Shown here: piece by piece, positions 1 to 5,550 of the stretch | How the letters are laid out: each line of letters starts with the position of its first letter | How positions within the stretch are numbered: position 1 is the first letter of the stretch | Assembly (NCBI GenBank): GCA_029940345.1 | Contig: JAOZRC010000380.1 | Coordinates: forward strand, 1-5,759 | Reading direction: 5' to 3' | Length of the DNA: 5,759 bases | Origin: Desulfobacterales bacterium | Lineage (GTDB): Bacteria; Desulfobacterota; Desulfobacteria; Desulfobacterales; JAUCGF01 | The notes under the pieces: model-generated | Databases searched by the model: none | Seen by the model: only the letters and a program-made list of their open reading frames with translations | What the model was told of the DNA's origin: nothing | Program-made: the position numbers and the translations under genes

Positions 1-82
1 AATAATAAAGGTACACTAAGCATAAATAATTTGCCCCCTTTTTTGAAATGCGCCCGTGTAAAAAGGCAGTGGAAAGATCGCC

Positions 83-226
83 AGCCCGCCCTTTAAGGGC
101 TGATAATACAATATATCCAGACCCAGAGCGATGCTCTGGGTTTTGGTAGTACGCGCTTTCAGCGCTAACCTCACAGGTCGAAATATTTCTGCCATTTTGG
201 GAATGCACCCGCTGTGCAATGCATTC
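83..226. repeat. cluster of four intergenic hairpins
   Basis: Four self-complementary units follow one another in an otherwise gene-free stretch. The first is a near-perfect 13-nt palindrome at 88-100 (GCCCTT/AAGGGC), with an alternative outer stem AGCCC/GGGCT at 83-87/97-101. The second is an 8-bp stem CCCAGAGC/GCTCTGGG (122-129/133-140) with loop GAT. The third is GCGCT/AGCGC (153-157/161-165) with loop TTC. The fourth is GAATGCA/TGCATTC (201-207/220-226), with a competing inner stem TGCAC/GTGCA. The style, a CCC-AG stem next to a CCCT-type stem separated by AT-rich spacers, resembles the inside of the element at 1409-1691, so this may be a decayed relative. No terminal repeats or target duplication were found for it. 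The rest of 1-402 outside this cluster and the 237-351 element shows nothing else I can support. Confidence 0.55.
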
Positions 227-236
227 TGTTTTTTAT

Positions 237-351
237 AGGCTACCAACTTAATGTGGGACAAAAATCGGGTTTCTGAAGCGATGAAAAGCTACGGGAGTTA
301 CAATGACCGAGAAACCCGATTTTTAAACTGTCCCGCCTTATGTTGGTAGCC
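237..351. mobile_element. MITE-like inverted-repeat element, 9-bp flanking duplication
   Basis: This is a 115-bp element with long imperfect terminal inverted repeats. The left arm (238-274) starts GGCTACCAAC, and the right arm (311-351) read in reverse starts with the same ten bases. The first 23 bases match at 20 positions (both ending GGGACA). The right arm then has a 5-base insertion, after which both arms share AAAATCGGGTTTCT. A loop of about 36 bases separates them. The direct repeat GTTTTTTAT flanks the element at 228-236 and 352-360, as expected for a target-site duplication, with one extra A at the left junction. There is no transposase, so it would be non-autonomous. A diverged second copy lies at 1004-1102. 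Alternatively it is a large transcribed hairpin, but the flanking duplication favours insertion. The T-rich duplication could in part be chance. Confidence 0.6.
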
Positions 352-402
352 GTTTTTTATGTTTTTAACCAGCGGAGTCCCTGTGAGAGCCGTTTTTTTG
401 GG

Positions 403-888
403 CTAAAATAAACGAACGACCAAAAAAATGCCTATCATAGAAAAAGCCATGGCAAATTTGGCCGCAACCCCCAAAGCCAGTCCGATGGTTGCGCCGAAGC
501 CCGCTTGTCCCGCGGCAAGCAAATCCCGTTGCGCAGTCAGTTCACCGATGACAGCACCACAAAACGGGCCTAGCAATACACCCGGAATGCCAAAAAAAAT
601 TCCGACCAGCGCGCCAAGCGATGCACCTATAATAGCGCGACCTGAAGCACCGAATTTTTTAGCACCCAATGCACTGGCTGCAAAATCAATACCATACATC
701 AGCAGTGTCATGATGCCCAAAACAGTCAGCGTTCCCATACCGATATAAGTAAAATTTTCCGCCCAGGCTGCCACCAGGAAGCCCGCAAAAATAACCAACG
801 CACCCGGAATAATCGGCAAGGCCAATCCGACAATCCCGGTAATCACAAGCAACGCTGCTAAAATACAAAGAATGATTTCGGTGTACAT
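403..888 (-). CDS. DUF456 family integral membrane protein
   Basis: This encodes a 161-residue, very hydrophobic protein of the DUF456 type (function unknown). Predicted membrane segments lie at about residues 3-20, 24-43, 49-68, 86-107 and 133-158. Recognisable family features are the LPIIPGAL turn (24-31), the glycine-rich KKFGASGRAIIG stretch (78-89) and the GIPGVLLGPFCGAVIGE segment (100-116), whose repeated small residues suggest tightly packed helices. The ATG at 888 is chosen because translation from it opens directly with the first membrane helix and a GGG core lies 4-5 bases upstream. An in-frame TTG at 927 would add a 13-residue extension with no good ribosome site. The stop is TAG. 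It appears monocistronic, and a palindrome lies about 70 bases upstream. No substrate or pathway can be assigned. The family call is confident; the role is unknown. Confidence 0.85.
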   Translation of the reverse strand: MYTEIILCILAALLVITGIVGLALPIIPGALVIFAGFLVAAWAENFTYIGMGTLTVLGIMTLLMYGIDFAASALGAKKFGASGRAIIGASLGALVGIFFGIPGVLLGPFCGAVIGELTAQRDLLAAGQAGFGATIGLALGVAAKFAMAFSMIGIFLVVRLF

Positions 889-958
889 ATTACCCGCTAT
901 TTTTATTGATAAAAGAAGAAGGTGCAAACCATCTGTTTACAATCCTCATAAATAATGG

Positions 959-974
959 TATGTTCTTTAACATA
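959..974. promoter_or_regulatory. palindrome upstream of the DUF456 gene
   Basis: TATGTT-CTTT-AACATA is a 16-nt inverted repeat with 6-bp arms, centred about 78 bases upstream of the minus-strand start at 888. Read on the minus strand it begins TATGTTAAA, the same nine bases as the perfect palindrome before the FmdE-family gene (5521-5538), although the spacing between arms differs by two bases. It could be an operator, but the surrounding sequence is AT-rich and no clear -35/-10 pair is visible beside it. Confidence 0.3.
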
Positions 975-1003
975 TTTTTTTTTAAAAAAACATGATTAAA
1001 TCA

Positions 1004-1102
1004 GGCTGCCGATAAAAGGCGTGACAAAGTAAAGCGGAAAGTCGTCCCGCTTCTTCAACCTTGATACGGCTATGAACAGTGTCCCGGCTTATGTTGGTAG
1101 CC
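1004..1102. repeat. degenerate copy of the 237-351 element
   Basis: The right arm (1080-1102) matches the right arm of the 237-351 element at 22 of 23 bases and ends GTTGGTAGCC. The left arm begins at 1004 with GGCTGCCGA and matches the inverted arm at about 18 of 23 positions, ending in GACA. The interior, which includes a small AAGCGG/CCGCTT stem, differs from the first copy. No flanking duplication is visible, so the insertion is old, or one end has been rearranged. It lies 66 bases upstream of the small membrane gene at 1169 and could influence its transcription; that is inference only. Confidence 0.5.
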
Positions 1103-1168
1103 TTAAGTTGTAACAATTGCCCCAAGCAGTTAATAGCGACGCAGGCAAAAGTGAAAGGTGTGGATAAA

Positions 1169-1351
1169 ATGGATAGTAAAACAGGCGATGTAATTCGTGT
1201 TCTTATATCAGTTGTTATTCCCCCGGTGGGCGTTTTTCTAGAAGTCGGTTTCGGCATGCATTTCTGGATAAACATTTTATTGACTTTATTGGGCTATATT
1301 CCTGGCTTAATTCATGCCATTTGGATAATCGTGAAAAATAATGGCGGTTAA
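1169..1351 (+). CDS. Pmp3/YqaE family small membrane protein (UPF0057)
   Basis: This encodes a 60-residue peptide with two predicted membrane helices, at about residues 8-28 and 32-55. The first contains the family hallmark PPVGVFLEVG (18-27), and the second runs INILLTLLGYIPGLIHAIWII (34-54), with the LGYIPGxxHA pattern typical of Pmp3/YqaE proteolipids. Known members are stress- or salt-related plasma-membrane peptides that affect membrane potential; nothing here shows that role directly. The ATG at 1169 is chosen because it gives the normal family length of 50-60 residues and follows AAAGG about ten bases upstream. The same frame is open back to 1079, but that extension runs through the repeat at 1080-1102 and has no family similarity. 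The gene stands alone and ends in TAA, followed by a weak stem-loop and then the MITE at 1409. Confidence 0.85.
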   Translation: MDSKTGDVIRVLISVVIPPVGVFLEVGFGMHFWINILLTLLGYIPGLIHAIWIIVKNNGG

Positions 1352-1362
1352 GCGATATAGCC

Positions 1363-1394
1363 GTGTATCAAACGCCAAACTGTAAGTTTGACAC
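1363..1394 (+). other. weak stem-loop after the YqaE-type gene
   Basis: GTGTATCAAAC (1363-1373) can pair with GTTTGACAC (1386-1394), with a two-base bulge. A competing smaller hairpin is CAAACT/AGTTTG (1376-1381/1385-1390). It lies 12 bases after the stop codon, where a terminator would be expected, but no T-run follows, so a rho-independent role is doubtful. Confidence 0.25.
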
Positions 1395-1408
1395 GCCATT
1401 GAAAAATG

Positions 1409-1691
1409 CTGATTATAACGGATTTGGGGGTGTAATAACAAACTTGACAAATTATTATTTTTACCTCGAAGAGGTCAGGTAATATAGCCTGGGGTCACAA
1501 CCCCAGGTTCGTGAATGATAATGACAGCAGCGCCCTGAAGGGGCGCGGTATGATTAATCCCATCTGTTTCACATCCCACACCCCTTCAGGGTGCAAAAAA
1601 ATATATTATCACCGACCTGGGGTTGAAACCCCAGGCTATATCACTTTGCCGCTTTGCGGCATAACCTCTCCCCCAAATCCGTTATAATCAG
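1409..1691. mobile_element. 283-bp MITE with 22-bp perfect inverted ends and 8-bp target duplication
   Basis: The ends 1409-1430 and 1670-1691 are perfect 22-bp inverted repeats (outer bases CTGATTATAACGG, inner GGGGG). The 8-bp sequence GAAAAATG lies immediately outside both ends, at 1401-1408 and 1692-1699, the signature of a transposition target duplication. The interior is a mirror of hairpins. CCTGGGG/CCCCAGG stems occur at 1488-1507 and again at 1616-1635. Between them are GCGCCC/GGGCGC (1530-1546) and CACCC/GGGTG (1579-1593), both with a CTTCA/TGAAG loop. Further out are ACCTC/GAGGT (1463-1475) and GCCGC/GCGGC (1648-1660). The inverted similarity therefore extends over roughly 1479-1644. 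No transposase is encoded, so it must be mobilised in trans. The superfamily cannot be named from the ends alone. It separates the YqaE-type gene from the ABC operon. Confidence 0.85.
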
Positions 1692-1779
1692 GAAAAATGT
1701 AAACTACTTTTGGGATAAAATGAAGGATGCCAGAATATTTTTGATTTTTTGTATCAAATTTGCTATTCATCATTATTTT

Positions 1780-1956
1780 GTATCCTGTTCACAAATCATG
1801 GCCAAGTGCAGTTTCGGAGTGCGAAAATTATGTTTTTTGCATGGGGCTGAATCATTGGAACAGCGCTATATATTTGCGAAAGACCGTTCCGTTCCTCCGC
1901 TCTGCTTAACTTTCGCACTCCTTATTTGGCCATTACCATCTAATTTGAATAGGATA
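1780..1956. mobile_element. second MITE-like element, imperfect inverted repeats, 9-bp flanking duplication
   Basis: The left end has TATCCTGTTCA (1781-1791), and the inverted right end has TATCCTATTCA (to 1956). Further inward, ATGGCCAA (1798-1805) mirrors TTGGCCAT (1926-1933), and GGAGTGCGAAA (1816-1826) mirrors TTTCGCACTCC (1911-1921). The spacers between these blocks differ. The direct repeat CATTATTTT flanks the element at 1771-1779 and 1957-1965, with one unmatched G at the left junction. The core of about 80 bases (1827-1910) is unique and not palindromic. There is no transposase. An open frame runs through it, but that frame reads across both inverted arms and the end of the neighbouring MITE, so I do not call a gene. 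The element ends only 40 bases before the permease start, so the ABC operon promoter may lie inside it or have been displaced by it. Confidence 0.6.
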
Positions 1957-1996
1957 CATTATTTTCAATTTAATCCGTAATCCTTAGAAAGATACG

Positions 1997-2836
1997 ATGA
2001 AAAAAGACAAAACTTGGTTTCGCGGTCTTCACGCCGCCCCTCCTCATTGGTTGCGCCTTTTGCTGGCGATACTTCCGTTTATGTTACTTGTGGCATTTTA
2101 TCTGACCGCCTCGCATATACGTCATACGGAAAACCCCCAGGATAAACTGCTTCCCACGATCACCAAAATGGGTAACGCCATCAAAAAAACCGCTTTTACG
2201 GAGGACAAACGCACGGGTAAATATTTACTCTGGTCAGATACGTTTTCCAGCTTAAAACGTCTCTTAGCGGGGATTTCGATGGCCGCTGCATCCGGTTTTT
2301 TATTAGGTTTGAATATGGGGCTTTTGCCGGGGTTGCGCTCCATGCTGCTTGCCTTTATCACTTTTCTTGCAAATGTACCGCCTTTGGCGATTTTGCCAAT
2401 ATTATTTATCAGTTTCGGGGTGGGGGAACTGGGTAAAATCATGCTGATTTTCCTGGGCACTTTTCCGCTTATCACACGAGATATATACCTGGCCGTGCGC
2501 AAAATACCTCAGAACATGATTGTTAAATCATTAACACTGGGCGCTTCCCAAGCCGGTGTTATTTATCGTGTTATTATGCCCCAAATCCTGCCCCGCCTGA
2601 TTGAAACTGTCCGGCTTTCGCTTGGGGCGGCGTGGCTTTTTCTAATCGCCTCTGAAGCGATTGCCTCTCAAAGCGGCTTGGGCTACCGCATTTTCCTGGT
2701 GCGCCGCTATCTATCAATGGATGTTATTATTGTGTATGTGGCCTGGATCACCCTGATTGCTTTTTCAATTGATCTGATTCTTAGAAAGTGCATCACCTGG
2801 GTGTTTCCCTGGTACAACCCCAAAATGGAAAGGTAA
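1997..2836 (+). CDS. ABC importer permease, NitT/TauT (SsuC-like) type
   Basis: This encodes a 279-residue inner-membrane permease that would form the channel of an ABC importer. Predicted membrane segments lie at about residues 19-38, 86-108, 114-140, 143-160, 203-221 and 243-263, matching the six-helix BPD_transp_1 fold. A hydrophilic, presumably periplasmic stretch (40-85) follows the first helix. The cytoplasmic EAA-type coupling loop is LGASQAGVIYRVIMPQILP (181-199), which docks on the ATPase. The SE-IASQSGLGYRI segment (219-231) is characteristic of the nitrate/sulfonate/taurine group. The ATG at 1997 follows a weak AGAAAG site and leads straight into a basic N-terminus and the first helix. 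The ATPase gene begins 10 bases after the stop, so the two are co-transcribed. Family members carry nitrate, alkanesulfonates, taurine, thiamine precursors or urea-related compounds. The substrate here is unknown because no binding protein is encoded nearby. Confidence 0.88.
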   Translation: MKKDKTWFRGLHAAPPHWLRLLLAILPFMLLVAFYLTASHIRHTENPQDKLLPTITKMGNAIKKTAFTEDKRTGKYLLWSDTFSSLKRLLAGISMAAASGFLLGLNMGLLPGLRSMLLAFITFLANVPPLAILPILFISFGVGELGKIMLIFLGTFPLITRDIYLAVRKIPQNMIVKSLTLGASQAGVIYRVIMPQILPRLIETVRLSLGAAWLFLIASEAIASQSGLGYRIFLVRRYLSMDVIIVYVAWITLIAFSIDLILRKCITWVFPWYNPKMER

Positions 2837-2845
2837 GGGAAAAAA

Positions 2846-3739
2846 ATGTCTGACGCTTATTTGCTTTACCTTGAAGATATCCAAAAAACGTATGGAGATA
2901 AACTTGTCCTGGCGGATATTGATCTGGCTGTCAAGCAAGGCGAATTTTGCACGGTGGTGGGACCGAGTGGCTGCGGTAAATCGACGCTGTTACGGTTGAT
3001 TTTAGGCCAGGAACAACCCACTTCCGGAAAGTTACTTATCAATGGGCGCGCTGATGTCTTACATCCATCGCCCGAACGCGGCATTGTTTATCAGCGCTAC
3101 TCCCTGTTTCCGCATCTTAAAATCATCGACAATATTATGATCGGTCTGATCTTGCCGCTGCCCTTCTGGAAAGGAATTTTTAAGAAAAAAATAATTCGCA
3201 AGGAAGCGCTCCATTATCTTGAACAGGTTCAACTGGCCGAACATGCTCATAAATATCCGCATCAGCTCTCCGGCGGAATGCGACAACGCGTTGCTATTGC
3301 TCAGGCGTTAATCAAAAAACCTCAAATTCTTTTAATGGACGAACCGTTCGGAGCCCTTGATCCCGGTACGCGTGAAAGCATGCAGATGTTAATCATTGAG
3401 TTATGGGAGAGACACAATATGACGATTTTTTTTGTCACCCATGACTTGGAAGAAGCCGTGTTCTTAGGGTCGCGTATCATCGTGATGTCCCAGTATTACC
3501 TGGGCGGGTCAGAAAAAACCGACGGCCAGGCCAAAGGCGCTCGCATCGTATCAGACCATTCCTTGGAAAAAGCCTCGTCAACCCACTATAAAGAATCTGA
3601 CGAATTTGGCAAATTTATTCAACAGATTAGAAAAGAAGGAATGGACCCCGCATATTTACAACATGTTACTCAATTCAACCTGCAACACAGGGACTCTTTT
3701 CAGACCTTAACATCCGAAGAACGTGCCGTTTTGCAATGA
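2846..3739 (+). CDS. ABC importer ATP-binding protein, NitT/TauT type
   Basis: This encodes a 297-residue ATPase that powers the permease encoded just upstream. All nucleotide-binding motifs are intact: Walker A GPSGCGKST (39-47), Q-loop glutamine 83 in VYQRYSLFPH, signature LSGGMRQR (141-148), Walker B ILLMDEP (161-167) with catalytic Glu166, D-loop GALD (169-172) and switch His199. Two features depart from a minimal SsuB/TauB protein. A basic, hydrophobic insert lies before the signature helix (about 103-120, PLPFWKGIFKKKIIRKEAL). A C-terminal extension of roughly 75 residues (about 222-297) is polar, with no recognisable domain. The insert and tail resemble what I recall of ATPases from urea-carboxylase-associated transporters, but that is memory and not proof. 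The start ATG has AAGGGA five bases upstream. The gene ends in TGA within a tandem 8-bp duplication (TGATTCAA at 3737-3744 and 3745-3752) and faces the convergent MoeA-like gene 66 bases away. Confidence 0.9.
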   Translation: MSDAYLLYLEDIQKTYGDKLVLADIDLAVKQGEFCTVVGPSGCGKSTLLRLILGQEQPTSGKLLINGRADVLHPSPERGIVYQRYSLFPHLKIIDNIMIGLILPLPFWKGIFKKKIIRKEALHYLEQVQLAEHAHKYPHQLSGGMRQRVAIAQALIKKPQILLMDEPFGALDPGTRESMQMLIIELWERHNMTIFFVTHDLEEAVFLGSRIIVMSQYYLGGSEKTDGQAKGARIVSDHSLEKASSTHYKESDEFGKFIQQIRKEGMDPAYLQHVTQFNLQHRDSFQTLTSEERAVLQ

Positions 3740-3805
3740 TTCAATGATTCAATGAACCTGTCTGGTGAGTCGCTCTCACGCCTTTGAAACGTTTACATCC
3801 TTTTC

Positions 3806-4843
3806 TTAGGACTTTCCAAAAGAGCAATTCGGAAAGTGGCAGGTGGGACAATCCAGGCAGAGTCCGCCGGGCGCCAACTCGGCCAAGTCACGGTTGTCCG
3901 GCTTTTCTCCTGCTAAAAGCCGTGGCAGTATCAGATCAAAAATCGTGGTCGGATGAAAAAGGCCGCAAGCGGGAATTCCCACAATCGGAACATTACCCTT
4001 GTAAGCGAGTAGAAACATCGCTCCCGGAAGAACGGCCGCGCTGTAAAAAAGCTGGTCGGCACCCGCCCGGAGAATGCTATATCGGGTGACATCGTCCGGA
4101 TCCACGGACATCCCACCGGTTGTAATAATTAATTCGGCACCTTTTTCAAGATAGGTTAGTATTTGGTCGGCGATTCGGGTCTCGTCATCCGGCAAAATAA
4201 CGCTCTCCGACAGGGAAAGGCCATAAGCGCTTAACTTTTTACGAACCACCGTTTCAAAACGATCTTCAATCAAGCCATCATAAATTTCATTGCCCGTGAT
4301 AATCAACTTACATTTTAACGGATTGAATAATTTCACTGAAAATATGGGGTGGTATCTGCTCGCCAGATGCTTCGCGCGATCCAAAATGTCCCTTTCTATA
4401 AGCAGGGGTACGGCTCGCGTCCCGGCTAAGGAAGCGCCTCGTTTTACGGGCGTATTATTATGGATCGAAGCGCACATCACATCGGGAATCATATTGAAAT
4501 CAATCAACGGTTGGCATTTTACTTTAAATAAGCCATCATAAGCGGCTTTCAGTTGCAGCTTGCCCTCCCGCGGTGTATGTCCGAAGGTAACTCCGGGACC
4601 GGCCAATGCGGCGGCCAGCTCTGAAACCGCTTCATCTTCATGAATTTGGTTTGGATCCGGATCAAGTTGATAAAGATGACGCTTGCCTAAACGCATTAAA
4701 TGGCACAAATCCGTATCCAGTACTTTGTGCCCCTTGCGAAACGAAGGCCCTTTATATTCGCCTGGGCGCACTTCAGTTATATCATGGGCCAGCGTTAAGC
4801 CAACTGCGTCTTCAATCTTGATCTTTGGTGATATGTTTTTCAT
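3806..4843 (-). CDS. MoeA-like molybdopterin-binding protein with cysteine-rich tail
   Basis: This encodes a 345-residue cytoplasmic protein. The C-terminal half (about 178-312) is a MoCF-binding fold like that of MoeA/MogA/MoaB. It has LIITGNEIYDG (180-190), the pterin-site loop TTGGMSVDPDDVT (241-253) in place of MoeA TSGGVSVG, and VGIPACGLFHPTTIFDLILP (288-307) in place of the usual GLPGNPVS. The N-terminal half starts with the MoeA-type DAVGLTLAHDIT (12-23) but lacks the full MoeA domain arrangement, and at 345 residues the protein is shorter than MoeA at about 400. The tail, CLDCPTCHFPNCSFGK (329-344), carries Cys329, Cys332, Cys335 and Cys340, a likely metal or iron-sulfur site. It is therefore a MoeA-like paralogue, perhaps handling or sensing Mo/W cofactor and not inserting the metal itself. 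It is the second gene after the FmdE-family gene, 42 bases downstream. The ribosome site before ATG 4843 is weak. Confidence 0.85.
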   Translation of the reverse strand: MKNISPKIKIEDAVGLTLAHDITEVRPGEYKGPSFRKGHKVLDTDLCHLMRLGKRHLYQLDPDPNQIHEDEAVSELAAALAGPGVTFGHTPREGKLQLKAAYDGLFKVKCQPLIDFNMIPDVMCASIHNNTPVKRGASLAGTRAVPLLIERDILDRAKHLASRYHPIFSVKLFNPLKCKLIITGNEIYDGLIEDRFETVVRKKLSAYGLSLSESVILPDDETRIADQILTYLEKGAELIITTGGMSVDPDDVTRYSILRAGADQLFYSAAVLPGAMFLLAYKGNVPIVGIPACGLFHPTTIFDLILPRLLAGEKPDNRDLAELAPGGLCLDCPTCHFPNCSFGKS

Positions 4844-4885
4844 ATTGATCTGTCTTTTTAATACTAAGAAAAAACTGTTGTTAAA

Positions 4886-5476
4886 CTACTTAAGCACCCT
4901 ATAATAGCCTCCCAGCGCACATGTGCGGCACAGAATCCGTCCGTTCTGAAAAACCTCTTTTTTATCTCGGACAACGGCCTGGCACTGCTCGCAAACCGCT
5001 TTAAAACGGGTAGGTCCGGGCATATCATGAATGGGGATTTCAACTTCAACCGATTGTATGACAAACATTTCGTCTATCGGCATCTGTTTGTATCCTTCTA
5101 ATTGCTGTTGGTGTTTATCAAGGATATCAGGGGCGTATTGCGCCGCCAAATCACGGGAGGCTTCCGTGGAAGCGATCCGTACGGCTTTGTCAGTTTCCAG
5201 ATTGATAAAAGTGGCGGCCATAATGCCATTGTCAAGAAATTTTAACGAACGGCGCCCTAATTTGACGCCGGTGACATAAGCGATGGCATCGGTTGCACAT
5301 CGATCGATCTCCACATATACGATCAGCTTTTTAATTTCTTCAAGGCTGTTGCGCGGATCATTCAGTCCGATCTGCTTGCAGCCCAGCATCGCCATGCGTA
5401 CGCCAACCACCTGTCCCGGACACAAATGGCCATGAACACGGGCAGATCTTTCCAATAGCATTTTAAAAGAATCCAT
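4886..5476 (-). CDS. FmdE family protein with C-terminal zinc ribbon
   Basis: This encodes a 196-residue soluble protein. The N-terminal FmdE domain (about 10-140) shows the hallmark HGHLCPG (15-21) and EIDRCATDAI (56-65), whose His17, Cys19, Cys60 and Asp63 are candidate metal ligands. TGVKLGRRSLKF (69-80) follows, another conserved block. Residues 160-188 form a TraR/DksA-like zinc ribbon with Cys162/Cys165 and Cys183/Cys186. FmdE is named after a gene in the molybdenum formylmethanofuran dehydrogenase operon of methanogens, but it is not a catalytic subunit. Bacterial homologues, sometimes mislabelled as trehalose-binding, tend to sit near molybdopterin or formate dehydrogenase genes, which fits the MoeA-like gene 42 bases downstream. 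A role in Mo/W cofactor delivery or regulation is inferred. ATG 5476 has AAGG about eight bases upstream, and the stop is TAG. A promoter and palindrome precede it. Family call is firm; molecular function is unproven. Confidence 0.88.
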   Translation of the reverse strand: MDSFKMLLERSARVHGHLCPGQVVGVRMAMLGCKQIGLNDPRNSLEEIKKLIVYVEIDRCATDAIAYVTGVKLGRRSLKFLDNGIMAATFINLETDKAVRIASTEASRDLAAQYAPDILDKHQQQLEGYKQMPIDEMFVIQSVEVEIPIHDMPGPTRFKAVCEQCQAVVRDKKEVFQNGRILCRTCALGGYYRVLK

Positions 5477-5520
5477 TCGTTTTACCTTGGTAATTCGTTA
5501 TTTAGTTTAGGCCACCCCCC

Positions 5521-5538
5521 TATGTTAAATTTAACATA
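5521..5538. promoter_or_regulatory. perfect 18-bp palindrome, candidate operator
   Basis: TATGTTAAATTTAACATA is fully self-complementary and lies 45-62 bases upstream of the FmdE-family start codon. It overlaps the proposed -10 element and part of the spacer, a position typical of a repressor operator. A related 16-nt inverted repeat lies upstream of the DUF456 gene (959-974). The regulator is unknown. Given the downstream genes, a Mo- or W-responsive factor is one possibility, but I do not match the site to a specific known box. Confidence 0.5.
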
Positions 5539-5550
5539 TCCCAAAATCAA
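5522..5550 (-). promoter_or_regulatory. sigma70-like promoter for the FmdE/MoeA-like operon
   Basis: On the minus strand, TTGATT (5545-5550) is followed after 17 bases by TAACAT (5522-5527). Each hexamer matches the consensus at four of six positions, and the spacing is ideal. Transcription would start near 5514, giving a leader of roughly 35-40 bases. AT-rich DNA extends upstream to about 5600. The AT-richness makes chance matches easy, so this remains moderate. Confidence 0.4.

Noticed and set aside
16..261. Open minus-strand frame of 81 residues
   Set aside because: It translates straight through the hairpin cluster and into the left arm of the 237-351 element. Open frames across palindromic repeats are common artefacts, and no domain or ribosome site supports it.
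428..748. Plus-strand frame opposite the DUF456 gene
   Set aside because: Its composition is proline/alanine/serine-rich as expected for the antisense of a hydrophobic gene, and the minus-strand frame has clear family motifs.
1079..1168. N-terminal extension of the YqaE-type protein
   Set aside because: The added 30 residues are encoded by the repeat arm at 1080-1102 and following spacer. The family normally starts near the chosen ATG, which also has a better ribosome site.
1409..1691. CRISPR array or structured non-coding RNA
   Set aside because: The repeated stems are inverted, not regularly spaced direct repeats, and the exact target duplication plus 22-bp inverted ends explain the structure as a MITE.
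1945..1973. Promoter for the ABC operon (TTGAAT, 17 bases, ATTTAA)
   Set aside because: The -10 match is poor and the DNA is AT-rich. The site also straddles the end of the 1780-1956 element, so I could not distinguish it from chance.
1654..1980. Open plus-strand frame of 108 residues before the permease
   Set aside because: It begins inside the right end of the 1409-1691 MITE, crosses the 8-bp duplication and reads through both arms of the 1780-1956 element. The protein has no recognisable family features.
3740..3805. Bidirectional terminator between the convergent operons
   Set aside because: Only a 5-bp stem GTGAG/CTCAC (3765-3769/3775-3779) is visible, with no T-run on either strand. 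The tandem TGATTCAA duplication at 3737-3752 is present but has no evident role.
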